DNA of 64,000 nt, taken from positions 372,001 through 436,000 of the forward strand of contig NZ_JBGKAD010000001.1 of assembly GCF_041361345.1 (NCBI RefSeq), written 5' to 3'. Below are positions 50,950 through 60,348 of the stretch, one piece after another. The notes beneath the pieces were generated by a model, which searched no databases, was not told the origin of the DNA, and worked only from the letters and a program-made list of their open reading frames with translations. The number at the start of each line of letters is the position of its first letter. Position 1 is the stretch's first letter. Both the position numbers and the translations under genes were made by a program. Source of the stretch: Halobaculum sp. MBLA0147 (GTDB lineage: Archaea > Halobacteriota > Halobacteria > Halobacteriales > Haloferacaceae).

Positions 50950-51672
50950 GTGAACGGACCCGACGAGACGGTCGACGACACGGTGGACACGAGCGGTGTC
51001 GCGGGGCCACACGGCGGACAGCCGGTCGTGCGACGCGGGCCGCCGCTCGCGGAGGCACGGGCGGTCGTGGTCTGTCTCCACGGCCGTGGAGCGACGGCGC
51101 AGGGAATCCTCGGCGTGACCGCCGAGTTCGAGACGCCCGGCGTGACGGCGCTCGCACCGGCGGCGGCCGGACGGACGTGGTACCCGCGGCCGTTCACCGC
51201 GCCGACGGCGGAGAACCAGCCCCACCTCGACTCGGCGCTGTCGCTGGTCGGGACCGTCGTCTCGACGGCCGTCGACGCCGTCGGGGCCGAGCGGGTCGTG
51301 TTGCTCGGCTTCTCGCAGGGCGCCTGTCTGGCGACGGAGTGGGCCGCACGGAACCCGACGCGGTACGGCGGCGTCGTCGGCTTCTCCGGTGGCTTGATCG
51401 GCCCGCCGGGGACGGAGTTCGCATACGAGGGGTCGTTCGCGCGCACGGGCGAGGGATCCACAGACGGGTCACCCGACACCACACCGGTGTTCCTCGGCTG
51501 TTCGGACGAGGACCCGCACATCCCCGCTTCGCGGGTCCACGAGACCCGAGACGCACTCGCCGCGATGGACGCCGACGTGGACGAACGCCTCTACCCGGGG
51601 ATGGGCCACGGCGTGAACGAGGAGGAGCTGGCCGCCGCCGCCGAGATCGTCGCGCGGGCGGCCGGAGAGTGA
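50950..51672 (+). CDS. Phospholipase/carboxylesterase family alpha/beta hydrolase
   Basis: A 240-residue hydrolase starting at GTG. Oxyanion-hole CLHGRGATAQGI, nucleophile Ser in LLGFSQGACLATEW, Asp in FLGCSDEDPHIP and His in YPGMGHGVNEEE complete a Ser-Asp-His triad. The pattern matches the PLPC/carboxylesterase (YpfH-like) family. The likely substrates are esters or lysophospholipids. The first 30 residues form an acidic extension without signal features, so it is cytosolic. Convergent with radB. Confidence 0.87.
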   Translation: MNGPDETVDDTVDTSGVAGPHGGQPVVRRGPPLAEARAVVVCLHGRGATAQGILGVTAEFETPGVTALAPAAAGRTWYPRPFTAPTAENQPHLDSALSLVGTVVSTAVDAVGAERVVLLGFSQGACLATEWAARNPTRYGGVVGFSGGLIGPPGTEFAYEGSFARTGEGSTDGSPDTTPVFLGCSDEDPHIPASRVHETRDALAAMDADVDERLYPGMGHGVNEEELAAAAEIVARAAGE

Positions 51673-51710
51673 AGCGGATCCCGACCCCACGGGCCGCCAT
51701 CTCGGACGGC

Positions 51711-52403
51711 TCAGACCTCGCGCACGTCTTCGACCCCGCTGTCGGTGATCTGGAACTGCGCGCGCTCGCCGGCCGGTTCCGAGCGGTGTTTCTCGACGGT
51801 CGCGCGGCGCTTGCCGCCGCGGAACCGTTCGAGCCCGACGACGACGCCGGTCCAGTGTTCGAGGGTGTTCCCGCCGAGCGGGCGCGTCCGGTCGGCGTCC
51901 GGGTCGGAGTACACCTGGTTGGTGACGAGCACCGCGAGGTCGTGACGTTTCGCCAGCGAGAGTAGGTGTGTCACCTGGCGGGCGACCTTCCGCAGGGTCT
52001 CGCCTTCCCGACCCTCGCCGGTGCGTTCCAGGCGGTAGAACCCCGTCGCGGAGTCGAGGACGATCAACTCGACGCGCTCGGCGAACTCCTCGGCGTCGCG
52101 GACGGCCTCCTCTTGTTGCTCGAAGCCGACGGCCTCCGAGACGATCAGCCGTTCCGTCACCGACTCGACGGCCTCGTCGGTGCGTGCCGCCGCGATGTCG
52201 CGGAACCGCTCGACCGAGAGGTCCTCGGTGTCGACGTACAGTACGCGCCCGCCGTCGGCGGCGACCTCGACGGCCGTCGTCAACGCGACGTTCGTCTTCC
52301 CCGAGGCCGGCGGGCCGTACAACTGCGTCACCACGCCGCGCCCCACGCCGCCACCGAGGACGGCGTCCAGCGCGTCACATCCCGTCGTGAGGGGTTCGGA
52401 CAC
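51711..52403 (-). CDS. radB: DNA repair and recombination protein RadB
   Basis: A 230-residue RecA-fold protein starting at GTG. The N-terminus has SEPLTTGCDALDAVLGGGV, Walker A is LYGPPASGKTN (residues 28-38), Walker B is VELIVLDSATGFYR, and the end carries KRRATVEKHRSEP. It lacks the helix-hairpin-helix N-terminal domain of RadA, which defines RadB. RadB is a RadA paralogue that assists homologous recombination and repair in euryarchaea. Length matches the family. Monocistronic. Confidence 0.93.
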   Translation of the reverse strand: MSEPLTTGCDALDAVLGGGVGRGVVTQLYGPPASGKTNVALTTAVEVAADGGRVLYVDTEDLSVERFRDIAAARTDEAVESVTERLIVSEAVGFEQQEEAVRDAEEFAERVELIVLDSATGFYRLERTGEGREGETLRKVARQVTHLLSLAKRHDLAVLVTNQVYSDPDADRTRPLGGNTLEHWTGVVVGLERFRGGKRRATVEKHRSEPAGERAQFQITDSGVEDVREV

Positions 52404-52557
52404 GCCACAGAGTGAGGCGGCTCCCCACAAGAACCTTCGCGACCCGAGTCCGCTTCTCGCTCGGAGTCGCCCGGAGGCACCACGGAGCACACCGGAGTGT
52501 CAAGTGGTCGTTTGAGTCTCGCGAACCTTCTCGTCGGGAGGGGGTGTACGGCCGCGT

Positions 52558-53652
52558 GTGACCCGAACACTGTCCACCGTGGTCGTGGCCCTCCTGTTGG
52601 TCGTCGCCGGCTGTGCGGGTGCCGGCGGCGGCGACGCCGGTGGTCCCCAGTCGTACGAGGCGTCGAAGGAACGGAGCAGCGGTGCTGCAGGCGACGGAGC
52701 GAGCGCGGGTGCGTCCGGCGACGACGGTACGAACGCAGAGGCGACCGGCGGCGAGGTGGGCGCCGAAGACGGCGGTGCGACCGCCCCGGCGATACAGAAC
52801 CGCGAGTTGATCCGTACCGCCGAACTCACCGTCCGCGTCGAGAGCTTCGACCGCGCCCGGTCGCGGCTGGCGGCGTACGCCCGCTCGACCGGCGGGTTCG
52901 TCGGTGACTCGCGGCGCGAGGTCCGCGGGAGCGGCAACGAGACGTGGGTCGTCGGCACCGTCGTCTTGCGTATCCCGGCGTCGAACTACTCCGGTGCGTT
53001 GGCGGTCGTCGACGAGACTGGCGAGGTGCGCGCGTCGAGCCAACAGACACGCGACGTGACCGACCAGGTCGTCGACTTGGAGGCGCGACTGGAGAACCTC
53101 CGTGCCGAACGTGACCGGCTGCGAGAACTGTACCGGCAGGCGAACGACACAGAGTCGGTGCTGGCGGTCCAGCGAGAACTCTCTCGCGTCCAGCAGGACA
53201 TCGAGCGCACGGAGGCACAACTCCGCCAACTCGAACGGAGAGTCGCGTTCACGACCATCACCGTGAACCTGGAGGAGCCGCGGCCCGACGATCCGAGTCC
53301 GGACCGGCAGGCGTGGTACGAGACGGGCGTCGTCGCGGCGTTCCTCCAGTCCGTCGACGGCGTGGTCGTCACGCTCCGCGCCGGGGTGGTGCTGGCCGCC
53401 TACGCCCTCCCGTACCTCCTCGTCGCCGCGGTCCCGCTCGGTGGCGGACTCGTCGCCGCCCGTCGTTACCGGCGGCGGCGCACCGAGAGAGCAGTCGAGA
53501 CGGCCGAACCCGTCGACGAACCGGGTCACGGTGACGGTGGCAGTGACGACGATGGCATCGACGGTGACACCCCGCCCGATAGCGACGAGCAGCCGTCCGA
53601 CGACGGTGGCGAGACTGGGGAGGACGACGCCACGAACGACGACACGTCCTGA
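52558..53652 (+). CDS. DUF4349-domain lipoprotein
   Basis: A 364-residue protein starting at GTG. A lipobox LLVVAGC ends at C19, so it is predicted to be lipid-anchored on the outside. An acidic Gly/Ala linker follows (about 25-75). The DUF4349 region (about 80-250) includes IRTAELTVRVESFDRA, DVTDQVVDLEARLENL and a coiled coil EAQLRQLERRVAFTTI. A membrane helix near 285-305 (LAAYALPYLLVAAVPLG) precedes an Arg-rich stop-transfer and an acidic tail. Homologues are bacterial and archaeal envelope proteins of unknown exact role. The coiled coil suggests oligomerisation. Confidence 0.85.
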   Translation: MTRTLSTVVVALLLVVAGCAGAGGGDAGGPQSYEASKERSSGAAGDGASAGASGDDGTNAEATGGEVGAEDGGATAPAIQNRELIRTAELTVRVESFDRARSRLAAYARSTGGFVGDSRREVRGSGNETWVVGTVVLRIPASNYSGALAVVDETGEVRASSQQTRDVTDQVVDLEARLENLRAERDRLRELYRQANDTESVLAVQRELSRVQQDIERTEAQLRQLERRVAFTTITVNLEEPRPDDPSPDRQAWYETGVVAAFLQSVDGVVVTLRAGVVLAAYALPYLLVAAVPLGGGLVAARRYRRRRTERAVETAEPVDEPGHGDGGSDDDGIDGDTPPDSDEQPSDDGGETGEDDATNDDTS

Positions 53653-53898
53653 GCGACGCCCTCGTCGTCGCTCCGTCTCCGAGCGTTCTACCGAGCGAAA
53701 CGTATTTGAACGTGGTATGCCGAGCCTCTCTCGGGGACGGCCTCTCTCCACACCCACACACACGCTCACCGTCCCCGGCCGCTTCGTACCGAGTCCGCCG
53801 AGTCGCGACGTTGCACGTTCCCGTGGGACCCGTGAGTTCGTACACGGCGCCGTCCACACGAGCCGAGAGGGTCTCCGCGAACCGGCCACGACCCTCGA
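53653..53898. other. Convergent gap with an isolated AT-rich element
   Basis: CGTATTTGAACG at 53701-53712 is AT-rich like a promoter. An ATG follows at 53717, but the open frame after it is Arg/Ser/Thr-rich and overlaps the IMPase-like gene on the other strand. No gene is called. Confidence 0.35.
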
Positions 53899-54768
53899 CT
53901 ACAGCGTCTCGGGGAGTGTCTCCTGGAGTGTCGCCAGCCGTTCCTCGGTCGGCGCCGCGAGGAAACAGTCGCCGTCCCACGCCGTCGCCGCGCCGGCCTC
54001 CGACGCCAGCAGTGCGCCGGGTGCCTGCTCGCGCTCGTCCGGGTGAACACAGACGACTCCCGCGAGCGACCCACGGGCGAACAGCGTCCAGTCGAGACAC
54101 GGCGCCCAACTCTCGAGGACGCGCTTCGACCGGTCGGCGAGTCGTTCCCGGACCGTCTCGGCGGCCCGACGCAGGCGCTCGTCGCGTACTGCGTCGATTC
54201 CCAACACCAGCGAGACGGTCGAGCGAGCCAGCGGGCGATCGTGGTCCGCCGCGAGTCGTCGCCGCCCGACGTGGGCGCCCTCCCCGCGAACCGCGACGGC
54301 ACACTCCTCGGGGAGTGGCTCGTACACGGCGGCCGCGAGCAGGTCGCCGTCGGCGGCTCTCCCGTCGGCACCCGTGCCGGTCCGTCCGTCCGCGTCTGAG
54401 GCGCGGCGACGAGGTTCGTCCGCGTCGGACGCGAGACGGCGCGCGGTGACCGCGACGGCGAACGCCGGGTGCCCGACGGCGTAGTTGTTCGTCCCGTCGA
54501 GCGGGTCGACCAGCCACTCGACGGGGCCACCCGTGATCGGTTCGCGCTCCTCGCTGTCGACCGCGTGCCCGGGGTACCGCTCGCGGATCGTCTCGACCGC
54601 TCGTCGTTCGGCACGACGGTCCGCGGCCGCCTTCACGTCGTCTTCCCCGTACGTCGCGTCGACGCCGTCTCTGAACCCGTCCCGTAGCGTGTCGCCCGCG
54701 GCCCGCGCCGCCGTCTCGGCCGTCTCGGCCAGCACCGACGGCGCCGGCACTTCGTCGGAGTCGGTCAC
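53899..54768 (-). CDS. Inositol monophosphatase-family protein
   Basis: About 289 residues from the GTG at 54768. The ATG at 54843 would add 25 residues, but a TATA-like GGTTGAAACC centred about 27 nt before the GTG favours the shorter form. The lithium-sensitive phosphatase metal sites are the Glu region in VDSEEREP and WLVDPLDGTNNYAVG (D-P-L-D-G-T). The third site is in ESWAPCLDWTLFARG. Substrates in this fold include inositol phosphate, fructose-1,6-bisphosphate and PAP, and cannot be distinguished here. An acidic Arg/Gly insertion near 130-150 is halophile-like. Confidence 0.82.
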   Translation of the reverse strand: MTDSDEVPAPSVLAETAETAARAAGDTLRDGFRDGVDATYGEDDVKAAADRRAERRAVETIRERYPGHAVDSEEREPITGGPVEWLVDPLDGTNNYAVGHPAFAVAVTARRLASDADEPRRRASDADGRTGTGADGRAADGDLLAAAVYEPLPEECAVAVRGEGAHVGRRRLAADHDRPLARSTVSLVLGIDAVRDERLRRAAETVRERLADRSKRVLESWAPCLDWTLFARGSLAGVVCVHPDEREQAPGALLASEAGAATAWDGDCFLAAPTEERLATLQETLPETL

Positions 54769-54789
54769 CCGCGAGAGTGGGTCGCGATC

Positions 54790-54801
54790 CGGTTTCAACC
54801 C
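54790..54801 (-). promoter_or_regulatory. TATA-like box for the IMPase-like gene
   Basis: GGGTTGAAACCG on the minus strand lies 22-33 nt upstream of the GTG at 54768. It supports that start over the more upstream ATG. Confidence 0.45.
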
Positions 54802-54873
54802 TCGGTCGGCGGGAGCCGGCCGGTCCCACCGCGAGGCGACCATTCATGTCGGTCGCCACCCACTCGCGAGCGA

Positions 54874-57111
54874 ATGCCAGACACGGACCTCGACGCGGTG
54901 CCGCTGGACGCGTACTACGACCTGACACAGATCTCGGCGGTCGCGCAGTCACCGGACGGCGACCGGGTGGCGTTCGTCACCACGGAGTTCGACCCCGACG
55001 CCGACGAGCCCGTCACCTCGTTGTTCGTCGCGCCGACGGACGGGAGTCGTGACCCACACCGCCTGACACGAGTCACGGGCGCGGGGTCACCGCAGTGGAG
55101 CCCGAGTGGCGACCGACTCGCCTTCCTCGCCGCACGCGACCGCGACACGGCCGACCGCGTCGGGCGCGAGCGCTACGACGCGGACGCAGACTCGGGCGAC
55201 ACCGACGACGGCGAGGCGGACTCGGACGCCGACGACGAGACGGGGTCGGACGGCCACGACGCCGACGACAGTGACGACCCCGACGGCGGCCCGGACGCGG
55301 CCGAGACCGACGACGAGCCGACGCGACAGGTGTGGCTGTTCGACCTCGCGCTCGGGGGCGACGCGCGACAGGTGACCGACTTCGACGAGGGAGCCGGCGA
55401 GTTCGACTGGGGGCCCGACGGGGAGCGACTCGTCGTCGCGGCGCGGGACCCGACCGAGGCCGAACGGTCGTACCTCGACGCCCGCGAGGCTGGCGGCCCC
55501 GTCGAGACCGAGCGACTCCAGCACAAACTCGACGGCGTCGGCTACCTCGACACCGTCGACACGTACCTCCACGTGGTCGACGTGGCGACGGGGGAGACGG
55601 ACCGCCTCGACGAGGCGTACGGCGGCGGCGCGTTCGAGGATCTCGCCGGACTCCAGCCCGACTGGGGCTCGCACGGGCGAATCGCGTTCTGTTCGTGTCG
55701 CACCGAGCGCCCAGACGACACGCAGGTCGTCGACGTGTACAGCGTCGCGCCGGACGGGAGCGACCTCCGGAAGCTGACGGACTCGACGCTGTCGGCCGCG
55801 AACCCGACCTGGTCCCCGAGCGGCGAGGAGTTGGCGTTCGCCGCGAGCGACCCCGAGAACTGGTGTGTGCCGACACAGGTGTACCGCCACGACGGGTCAC
55901 AGGGTGCCGAGTCGCTGACCGCCGACCTGGATCGCACACTCGCCCGCGGTGCGGACCTCCACTGGGCGGATGAGCGAACGTTGTTCACCCGCATCGGCGA
56001 CGAGGGGCAGACGCGACTGCTCCGCGTCGAGACGGACGGGACGACGGAGCGCGCCTTCGCGGCGCAGGGCGACGGACGCGCGCTCCAGGGGTTCGACCAC
56101 GGCGACGAGCGGAGCACGCTCCTCCTGTCACACCCGAGCGACGGCCAGGACGTGTTCGCGGTCGACACCGCGGATCTCGACGCCGGTGGTGACACCGCGG
56201 ACGCCACCGCGGCTTCACCCGCAGAGCCGGACTCGCTCACGCGCCTGTCGACGGTGAACGAACACCTGACGGGTGACCACCGGATGCCCGAGGCGCGGCG
56301 GGTCACCTACGAGAGTGACGGCCACGAGATCGAGGGGATCGTCTACAGCGATCCGGACGTGGCGCTCGACGACGGCGACCACCCGCTCGTGGTCGCGATC
56401 CACGGCGGCCCGGTGAGCTACGACGAGCCGGTGTTCTCGTTCGCGCACGCCGCACTCACCTCGCGCGGCTACGTCGTCTTCCGGCCGAACTACCGCGGCG
56501 GCTCCTCGTACGGTCGCGACTTCTGTGAGGCGCTGCACGGCCGGTGGGGCACCGTCGAGGTCGACGACATCGTGGCCGGTGTGCGGGACCTGACGGCCCG
56601 CGGGTGGGCCGACGGCGACCGGGTGTTCGGCTACGGCTTCTCGTACGGCGGGATCGCACAGGGGTTCCTCGTCACGCAGACGGACGTGTTGACCGCCGCC
56701 GCTCCGGAGCACGGGATCTACGACCTCCGCTCTGCGTTCGGGACCGACGACAGTCACACCTGGACGACGATGGAGTACGGGCTCCCGTGGGAGGTGCCCG
56801 AGGAGATCGACGCCTCCTCGGCCATCACGGACGCGGGCGAGATCGACACGCCGCTGCTCGTCACCGCCGGTGGCCGCGACTGGCGGTGTCCGCCGAGTCA
56901 GTCCGAGCAGCTGTACGTCGCCGCCCGGAAACAGGACGTGCCGGCGCGACTGGTGATCTACGAGGAGGAACACCACGACGTCGGCGACCCCGACCGCGCG
57001 ATCCACCGCCTGGAGGAGGTGCTGGCGTGGTACGAGCGGTTCGACCCGGCGGTGGAGACGGACGAGGCGGGCGACCCGGGTGACAGACACGAGGTCGTCC
57101 ACGGAGACTGA
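54874..57111 (+). CDS. S9 family (prolyl oligopeptidase/acylaminoacyl) peptidase
   Basis: A 745-residue serine peptidase. The N-terminal part is a beta-propeller with WD40-like PD40 repeats, for example SPQWSPSGDRLAFLAARD and ANPTWSPSGEELAFAAS. The C-terminal alpha/beta hydrolase begins near residue 500 with nucleophile S590 in FGYGFSYGGI. The Asp is D669 in VTAGGRDWRCPPSQ, and the His is in EEEHHDVG (H700 or H701). It cleaves short peptides, perhaps N-acylated ones. A roughly 45-residue Asp/Glu/Ser-rich insertion (about 105-150) lengthens one propeller blade loop. No signal peptide, so the enzyme is intracellular. Divergent from the IMPase-like gene. Confidence 0.9.
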   Translation: MPDTDLDAVPLDAYYDLTQISAVAQSPDGDRVAFVTTEFDPDADEPVTSLFVAPTDGSRDPHRLTRVTGAGSPQWSPSGDRLAFLAARDRDTADRVGRERYDADADSGDTDDGEADSDADDETGSDGHDADDSDDPDGGPDAAETDDEPTRQVWLFDLALGGDARQVTDFDEGAGEFDWGPDGERLVVAARDPTEAERSYLDAREAGGPVETERLQHKLDGVGYLDTVDTYLHVVDVATGETDRLDEAYGGGAFEDLAGLQPDWGSHGRIAFCSCRTERPDDTQVVDVYSVAPDGSDLRKLTDSTLSAANPTWSPSGEELAFAASDPENWCVPTQVYRHDGSQGAESLTADLDRTLARGADLHWADERTLFTRIGDEGQTRLLRVETDGTTERAFAAQGDGRALQGFDHGDERSTLLLSHPSDGQDVFAVDTADLDAGGDTADATAASPAEPDSLTRLSTVNEHLTGDHRMPEARRVTYESDGHEIEGIVYSDPDVALDDGDHPLVVAIHGGPVSYDEPVFSFAHAALTSRGYVVFRPNYRGGSSYGRDFCEALHGRWGTVEVDDIVAGVRDLTARGWADGDRVFGYGFSYGGIAQGFLVTQTDVLTAAAPEHGIYDLRSAFGTDDSHTWTTMEYGLPWEVPEEIDASSAITDAGEIDTPLLVTAGGRDWRCPPSQSEQLYVAARKQDVPARLVIYEEEHHDVGDPDRAIHRLEEVLAWYERFDPAVETDEAGDPGDRHEVVHGD

Positions 57112-57118
57112 CGCGGGA

Positions 57119-57170
57119 CTCGACTCCCTGGAACCCGACTCCGTGGAACCCGACTCCCTGGAACCCGACT
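57119..57170. repeat. 15-bp tandem repeat just after the S9 peptidase stop codon
   Basis: Three units CGACTCC(C/G)TGGAACC start at 57121, 57136 and 57151, and part of a fourth follows. The block starts about 10 nt after the stop of the peptidase gene. Confidence 0.75.
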
Positions 57171-57185
57171 CCACGAGGTACTCCG

Positions 57186-57209
57186 GCTCTGCTCACTACC
57201 GAGCAGAGC
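57186..57209. terminator. Hairpin between the S9 peptidase and the lipoprotein gene
   Basis: GCTCTGCTC pairs with GAGCAGAGC across a 6-nt loop, and an alternative stem ACTACCG/CGGTAGT overlaps it. It could be a processing or termination structure. No T-run follows, so an intrinsic terminator is uncertain. Confidence 0.35.
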
Positions 57210-57270
57210 GGTAGTCGCGGATCGAACCCCGAGTAGAAGACACTTGTACCCGGAGACGAGCGGTCGAATC

Positions 57271-58476
57271 GTGGATCGACGAGCGTTCCTCGCCGCCGCC
57301 GGTGTGACGGTGACGGCCGGCTGTTCGCTCCGAGAGTCGTCCGAGGTCGCCTGTCCGTCACACGACGCGGCGGTGACACCGCGTGTGAGAGCCACCGCCG
57401 ACGCTTCCATCGGGGACACGTCCGGCCACTGGCCGACGCCGGTCGGCCCGGCCGACGGCACCCGCGCTCTCCCCGAGGCGGACTACGGCGATCCCGTCGG
57501 CTTCGTGTGGCGCCGCGAGGTCGACGCCCGTCCCGGTGGCCCGACACCGGTCCTCGTCGACGAGACGGTCTACCTCGTCGACGCGGCGAAACGACTCGTC
57601 GCGCTGTCGCTGCGAGACGGGCGACTGCTGTGGCGTGACGAGACTGTCGCCGTCGACGGGCCCGTCGCCGCCGGGCGGGAACTGTTGTACCTGCGACGCG
57701 ACGGGAGCCTCGTCGCGTTCGACCCGGACGACCGGCGCGTCGTCTGGACGTTCGAGCCACCCGGCGACGGTGCGTCGCTCTCGCTGCCGGTACCAGACGG
57801 CGAGTTGGTATTCCTCCACGACGACTCGACGGACGAACTGTTCGCACTCGACCAGACCGGCCAGCGAGTGTGGCGGGCGTCGACAACGGTGTGTCCGGCC
57901 GTCGGCGAGGGGACGGTCGTCGTCAGGTCGGACGGCGAACTCCGGGCACTCCGTCGAGACACCGGGCGACGGACGTGGCGGCAGCGCGTCGACGGACCAG
58001 ACGCACACCGACTCGCCGTCCGCGACGGTCGCGTGTTCGGCACCGACAACGGCGTGCTGGCACTCGACCGGCAGACTGGAGCCGAACTGTGGACACACGA
58101 CCCGGCCGGCGGACGGACGGACCGACCGGCCGTGGGGGCCCAGCAGGTCTACGTCCCGACCGCGCAGTTCCAGTGGTACGGGCGGCGTCTGTACACCTAC
58201 GATCTCGGAGGCCCCGACCCGACCGCCTGCCGTCGGACCGCGTCGTTCGTCGCCGGCGGTCCCGTCGTCGTGACCGACGACCACGTGGTCGTGGCCGGCG
58301 GTGCCGAACAGGACGACGGCTCCACCCGGAACCGTCTCTGGGCGCTCGACCACGACGGTGACCCCGTCTGGCGTGTCGCGGGAACGGACACGGAAGCGCG
58401 AGCACTGTGCGCGGGCCGTCGCGCACTCCTGTTCGTCGAGGGCGAACGGATCACCGCGGTCGGCTTCGCAGGGTGA
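57271..58476 (+). CDS. Tat lipoprotein with PQQ-like beta-propeller
   Basis: A 401-residue protein. The N-terminus DRRAFLAAAGVTVTAGCS has the twin Arg and the lipobox Cys of haloarchaeal Tat-exported lipoproteins. The rest is a PQQ-binding-like propeller with repeats such as VALSLRDGRLLWRDE, FALDQTGQRVWRAS and LALDRQTGAELWTHD. The GTG at 57271 gives a compact signal. A TTG 27 nt upstream is possible. Such proteins bind or scaffold on the outer surface. No dehydrogenase or PQQ synthesis gene is nearby, so an enzymatic role is not claimed. Confidence 0.83.
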   Translation: MDRRAFLAAAGVTVTAGCSLRESSEVACPSHDAAVTPRVRATADASIGDTSGHWPTPVGPADGTRALPEADYGDPVGFVWRREVDARPGGPTPVLVDETVYLVDAAKRLVALSLRDGRLLWRDETVAVDGPVAAGRELLYLRRDGSLVAFDPDDRRVVWTFEPPGDGASLSLPVPDGELVFLHDDSTDELFALDQTGQRVWRASTTVCPAVGEGTVVVRSDGELRALRRDTGRRTWRQRVDGPDAHRLAVRDGRVFGTDNGVLALDRQTGAELWTHDPAGGRTDRPAVGAQQVYVPTAQFQWYGRRLYTYDLGGPDPTACRRTASFVAGGPVVVTDDHVVVAGGAEQDDGSTRNRLWALDHDGDPVWRVAGTDTEARALCAGRRALLFVEGERITAVGFAG

Positions 58477-58725
58477 GCGCCGGCTACGACGCGCTGTCCC
58501 CGCTTCGAGACGTTCCGGTCCGACCCGTTCCGTCCGATTCGGCTCGTCCGACCGGACTCGCGCCTCGAAGAGCCACTTCCGTCGGAAGACGTCGAAAACC
58601 ACCTCGTCTTCGGGTGACGACCGAGGCCAGTGAGTTCGGTCGACCCTCGCCACCCTGCCGACGGTCGGCTGGCTGCGGTCCCGCGTCAGACTCGACTGCC
58701 GGTCACGTGGCGGCGCGGCGGACGA
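58477..58725. other. Convergent gap, no gene seen
   Basis: About 250 bp of GC-rich sequence with short inverted segments such as CGGTCCGACC. No credible gene, repeat or promoter is visible. Confidence 0.4.
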
Positions 58726-60192
58726 TCACTCGTCGCTGGTTAACTCGCGGACCGACTGATCGAGGTCGGCAGCCATCTCCGTCTGTCGTTCCGTCGCGGC
58801 CGCGATCTCGGTGACGGCCTCGGAGATCGTCTCTGCTTTGTCCGCCGCCTCTTCGACCATCGACGCGATCTCCTCCGTGCTCGCGGCTTGGTCGTCCGTC
58901 GCACGCGAGACCTCCGCGATCCCGTCGTTGGCTTCGCTGACGGTCGCGACGATCTCCTCGAAGCTCTCCGTGACGCGTTCGACTCGCTCGATCCCGGCTT
59001 CGATCCTGTCGGTCGTCTCGACGAGGTTCTCGACGGTCGTCTCCGTCTCCGTCTGGATCTCGCCGACGGTCTCCTCTATGTGTCCGGCCTGCCGCTGTGA
59101 CTCCTCGGCGAGTTGTTTCACCTCGTCGGCGACGACCGCGAACCCGTCACCCGCCTCACCCGCCCGGGCGGCCTCGATCGAGGCGTTCAACGCGAGCATG
59201 TTCGTCTGCTCCGCGATGTCGTCGATCACCTCCACCACCTCGTCGATGTCGTCGACGTGTGACTGGAGCGTCTCCACGTCGTCGGCGACGGTGTCCGCCG
59301 AGTCGGCCACCGCGGTCATCACCTCCGCGGCGTCGTCGGCGGCTTCGGTCCCGTCGATCGCGAGTGACTCCGCTCGCGAACTGGTCGTCGCCACCTCGTC
59401 GGCCGTCGACGCGATCTCCTCGACGGTCGCCGACAGCGTCGAGACCTCGCTCACGACCGTCTCCGTGGTCTCGGCCTGCTCGCGGGTCAGTCCGTCGATC
59501 TCCTGGGCGTTGTCGGAGATCTGCTCGACTGCACTCGAGAGTGCTTCCACGTCCGTCCGAACCGCCTCGAGGTGATCGACCATCGCCGCACCGAGACTGT
59601 CGACGGTGTCGACGATTGCGAGGAGGTCCTCGTCCAGCAGCGAGTCGTCGCCGTCGAACGCGACGCGAGCGTCGAACCGGCCGTGTTCGTACGCGACGAT
59701 CGTCTCGACGACCGCGTCGAACAACTCCTGTAACTCCGTCCGGAAGCGTGCGGAGTCGTGGAGATCTTGGACGATCTCGACGACGCCGACGAGTTCCTCG
59801 CCACGGAACACCGGCGTCGCGAGGAACCAGATCTCCGAGCCGGCCAGTGCGCTCGTGTCCTCGTAGACGTACTCGCCGGCCAACAAGGAGTACTCGTCGT
59901 CCGGGACGCCGACGCCGTCGTACACGCGGTCGGCGTCGCGGGGTTCTCTGACGACCTTCTCGGCGAGCGTGAGTCGGTCGTCCTCGTCGTAGACGGTCGA
60001 TCCGGGTGCCTCGTCTCCGATCACGCGATCACGCGGCACGTCGAGCAGGGCCGCGATCTGCTCGTCGTACGCGACGACTCGACCGTCGGCGTCGAGGGCG
60101 AACGACGGGAGGTCGAAGGTGTCGAGAACCAACTGGAGTTCGAACTGGTGATCGGTGAGCGACGTTCCGTCGACGGCTCGTCCTGTCGACAT
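58726..60192 (-). CDS. Soluble PAS-domain chemotaxis transducer
   Basis: A 488-residue protein without membrane helices, hence cytoplasmic. A PAS domain spans about residues 20-145 ([27 protein letters not shown]). A helical region leads to the signalling domain, with tip [20 protein letters not shown] and [17 protein letters not shown]. Long methylation-type helices surround it. PAS ligands or redox signals are possible, and a haem or flavin site cannot be read. The ATG at 60192 lies about 30 nt after GGCTATTTC, a likely TATA box. A second transducer is at 24469. Confidence 0.9.
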   Translation of the reverse strand: MSTGRAVDGTSLTDHQFELQLVLDTFDLPSFALDADGRVVAYDEQIAALLDVPRDRVIGDEAPGSTVYDEDDRLTLAEKVVREPRDADRVYDGVGVPDDEYSLLAGEYVYEDTSALAGSEIWFLATPVFRGEELVGVVEIVQDLHDSARFRTELQELFDAVVETIVAYEHGRFDARVAFDGDDSLLDEDLLAIVDTVDSLGAAMVDHLEAVRTDVEALSSAVEQISDNAQEIDGLTREQAETTETVVSEVSTLSATVEEIASTADEVATTSSRAESLAIDGTEAADDAAEVMTAVADSADTVADDVETLQSHVDDIDEVVEVIDDIAEQTNMLALNASIEAARAGEAGDGFAVVADEVKQLAEESQRQAGHIEETVGEIQTETETTVENLVETTDRIEAGIERVERVTESFEEIVATVSEANDGIAEVSRATDDQAASTEEIASMVEEAADKAETISEAVTEIAAATERQTEMAADLDQSVRELTSDE

Positions 60193-60216
60193 ACCCACCG
60201 GGTGTCTGTCGACCGC

Positions 60217-60225
60217 TGAAATAGC
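60217..60225 (-). promoter_or_regulatory. TATA-like box for the soluble transducer
   Basis: GCTATTTCA (minus strand) is centred about 28 nt upstream of the ATG at 60192. Confidence 0.45.
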
Positions 60226-60348
60226 CACCGCACGGTTCCCCGACGTGTGGAGTCGCCACACCAACGCCACCGGCTCGACTCACGACAGCCCACGTGTGCA
60301 CGTCGGGGTCGGCGATCAGTATCGAGAACGGGCTCCGTCTCGTCTGTA

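Noticed and set aside
53717-54046. Plus-strand ORF after the AT-rich element at 53701
   Set aside because: Composition is basic and Ser/Thr-rich, unlike haloarchaeal proteins, and it lies antisense to the IMPase-like gene.
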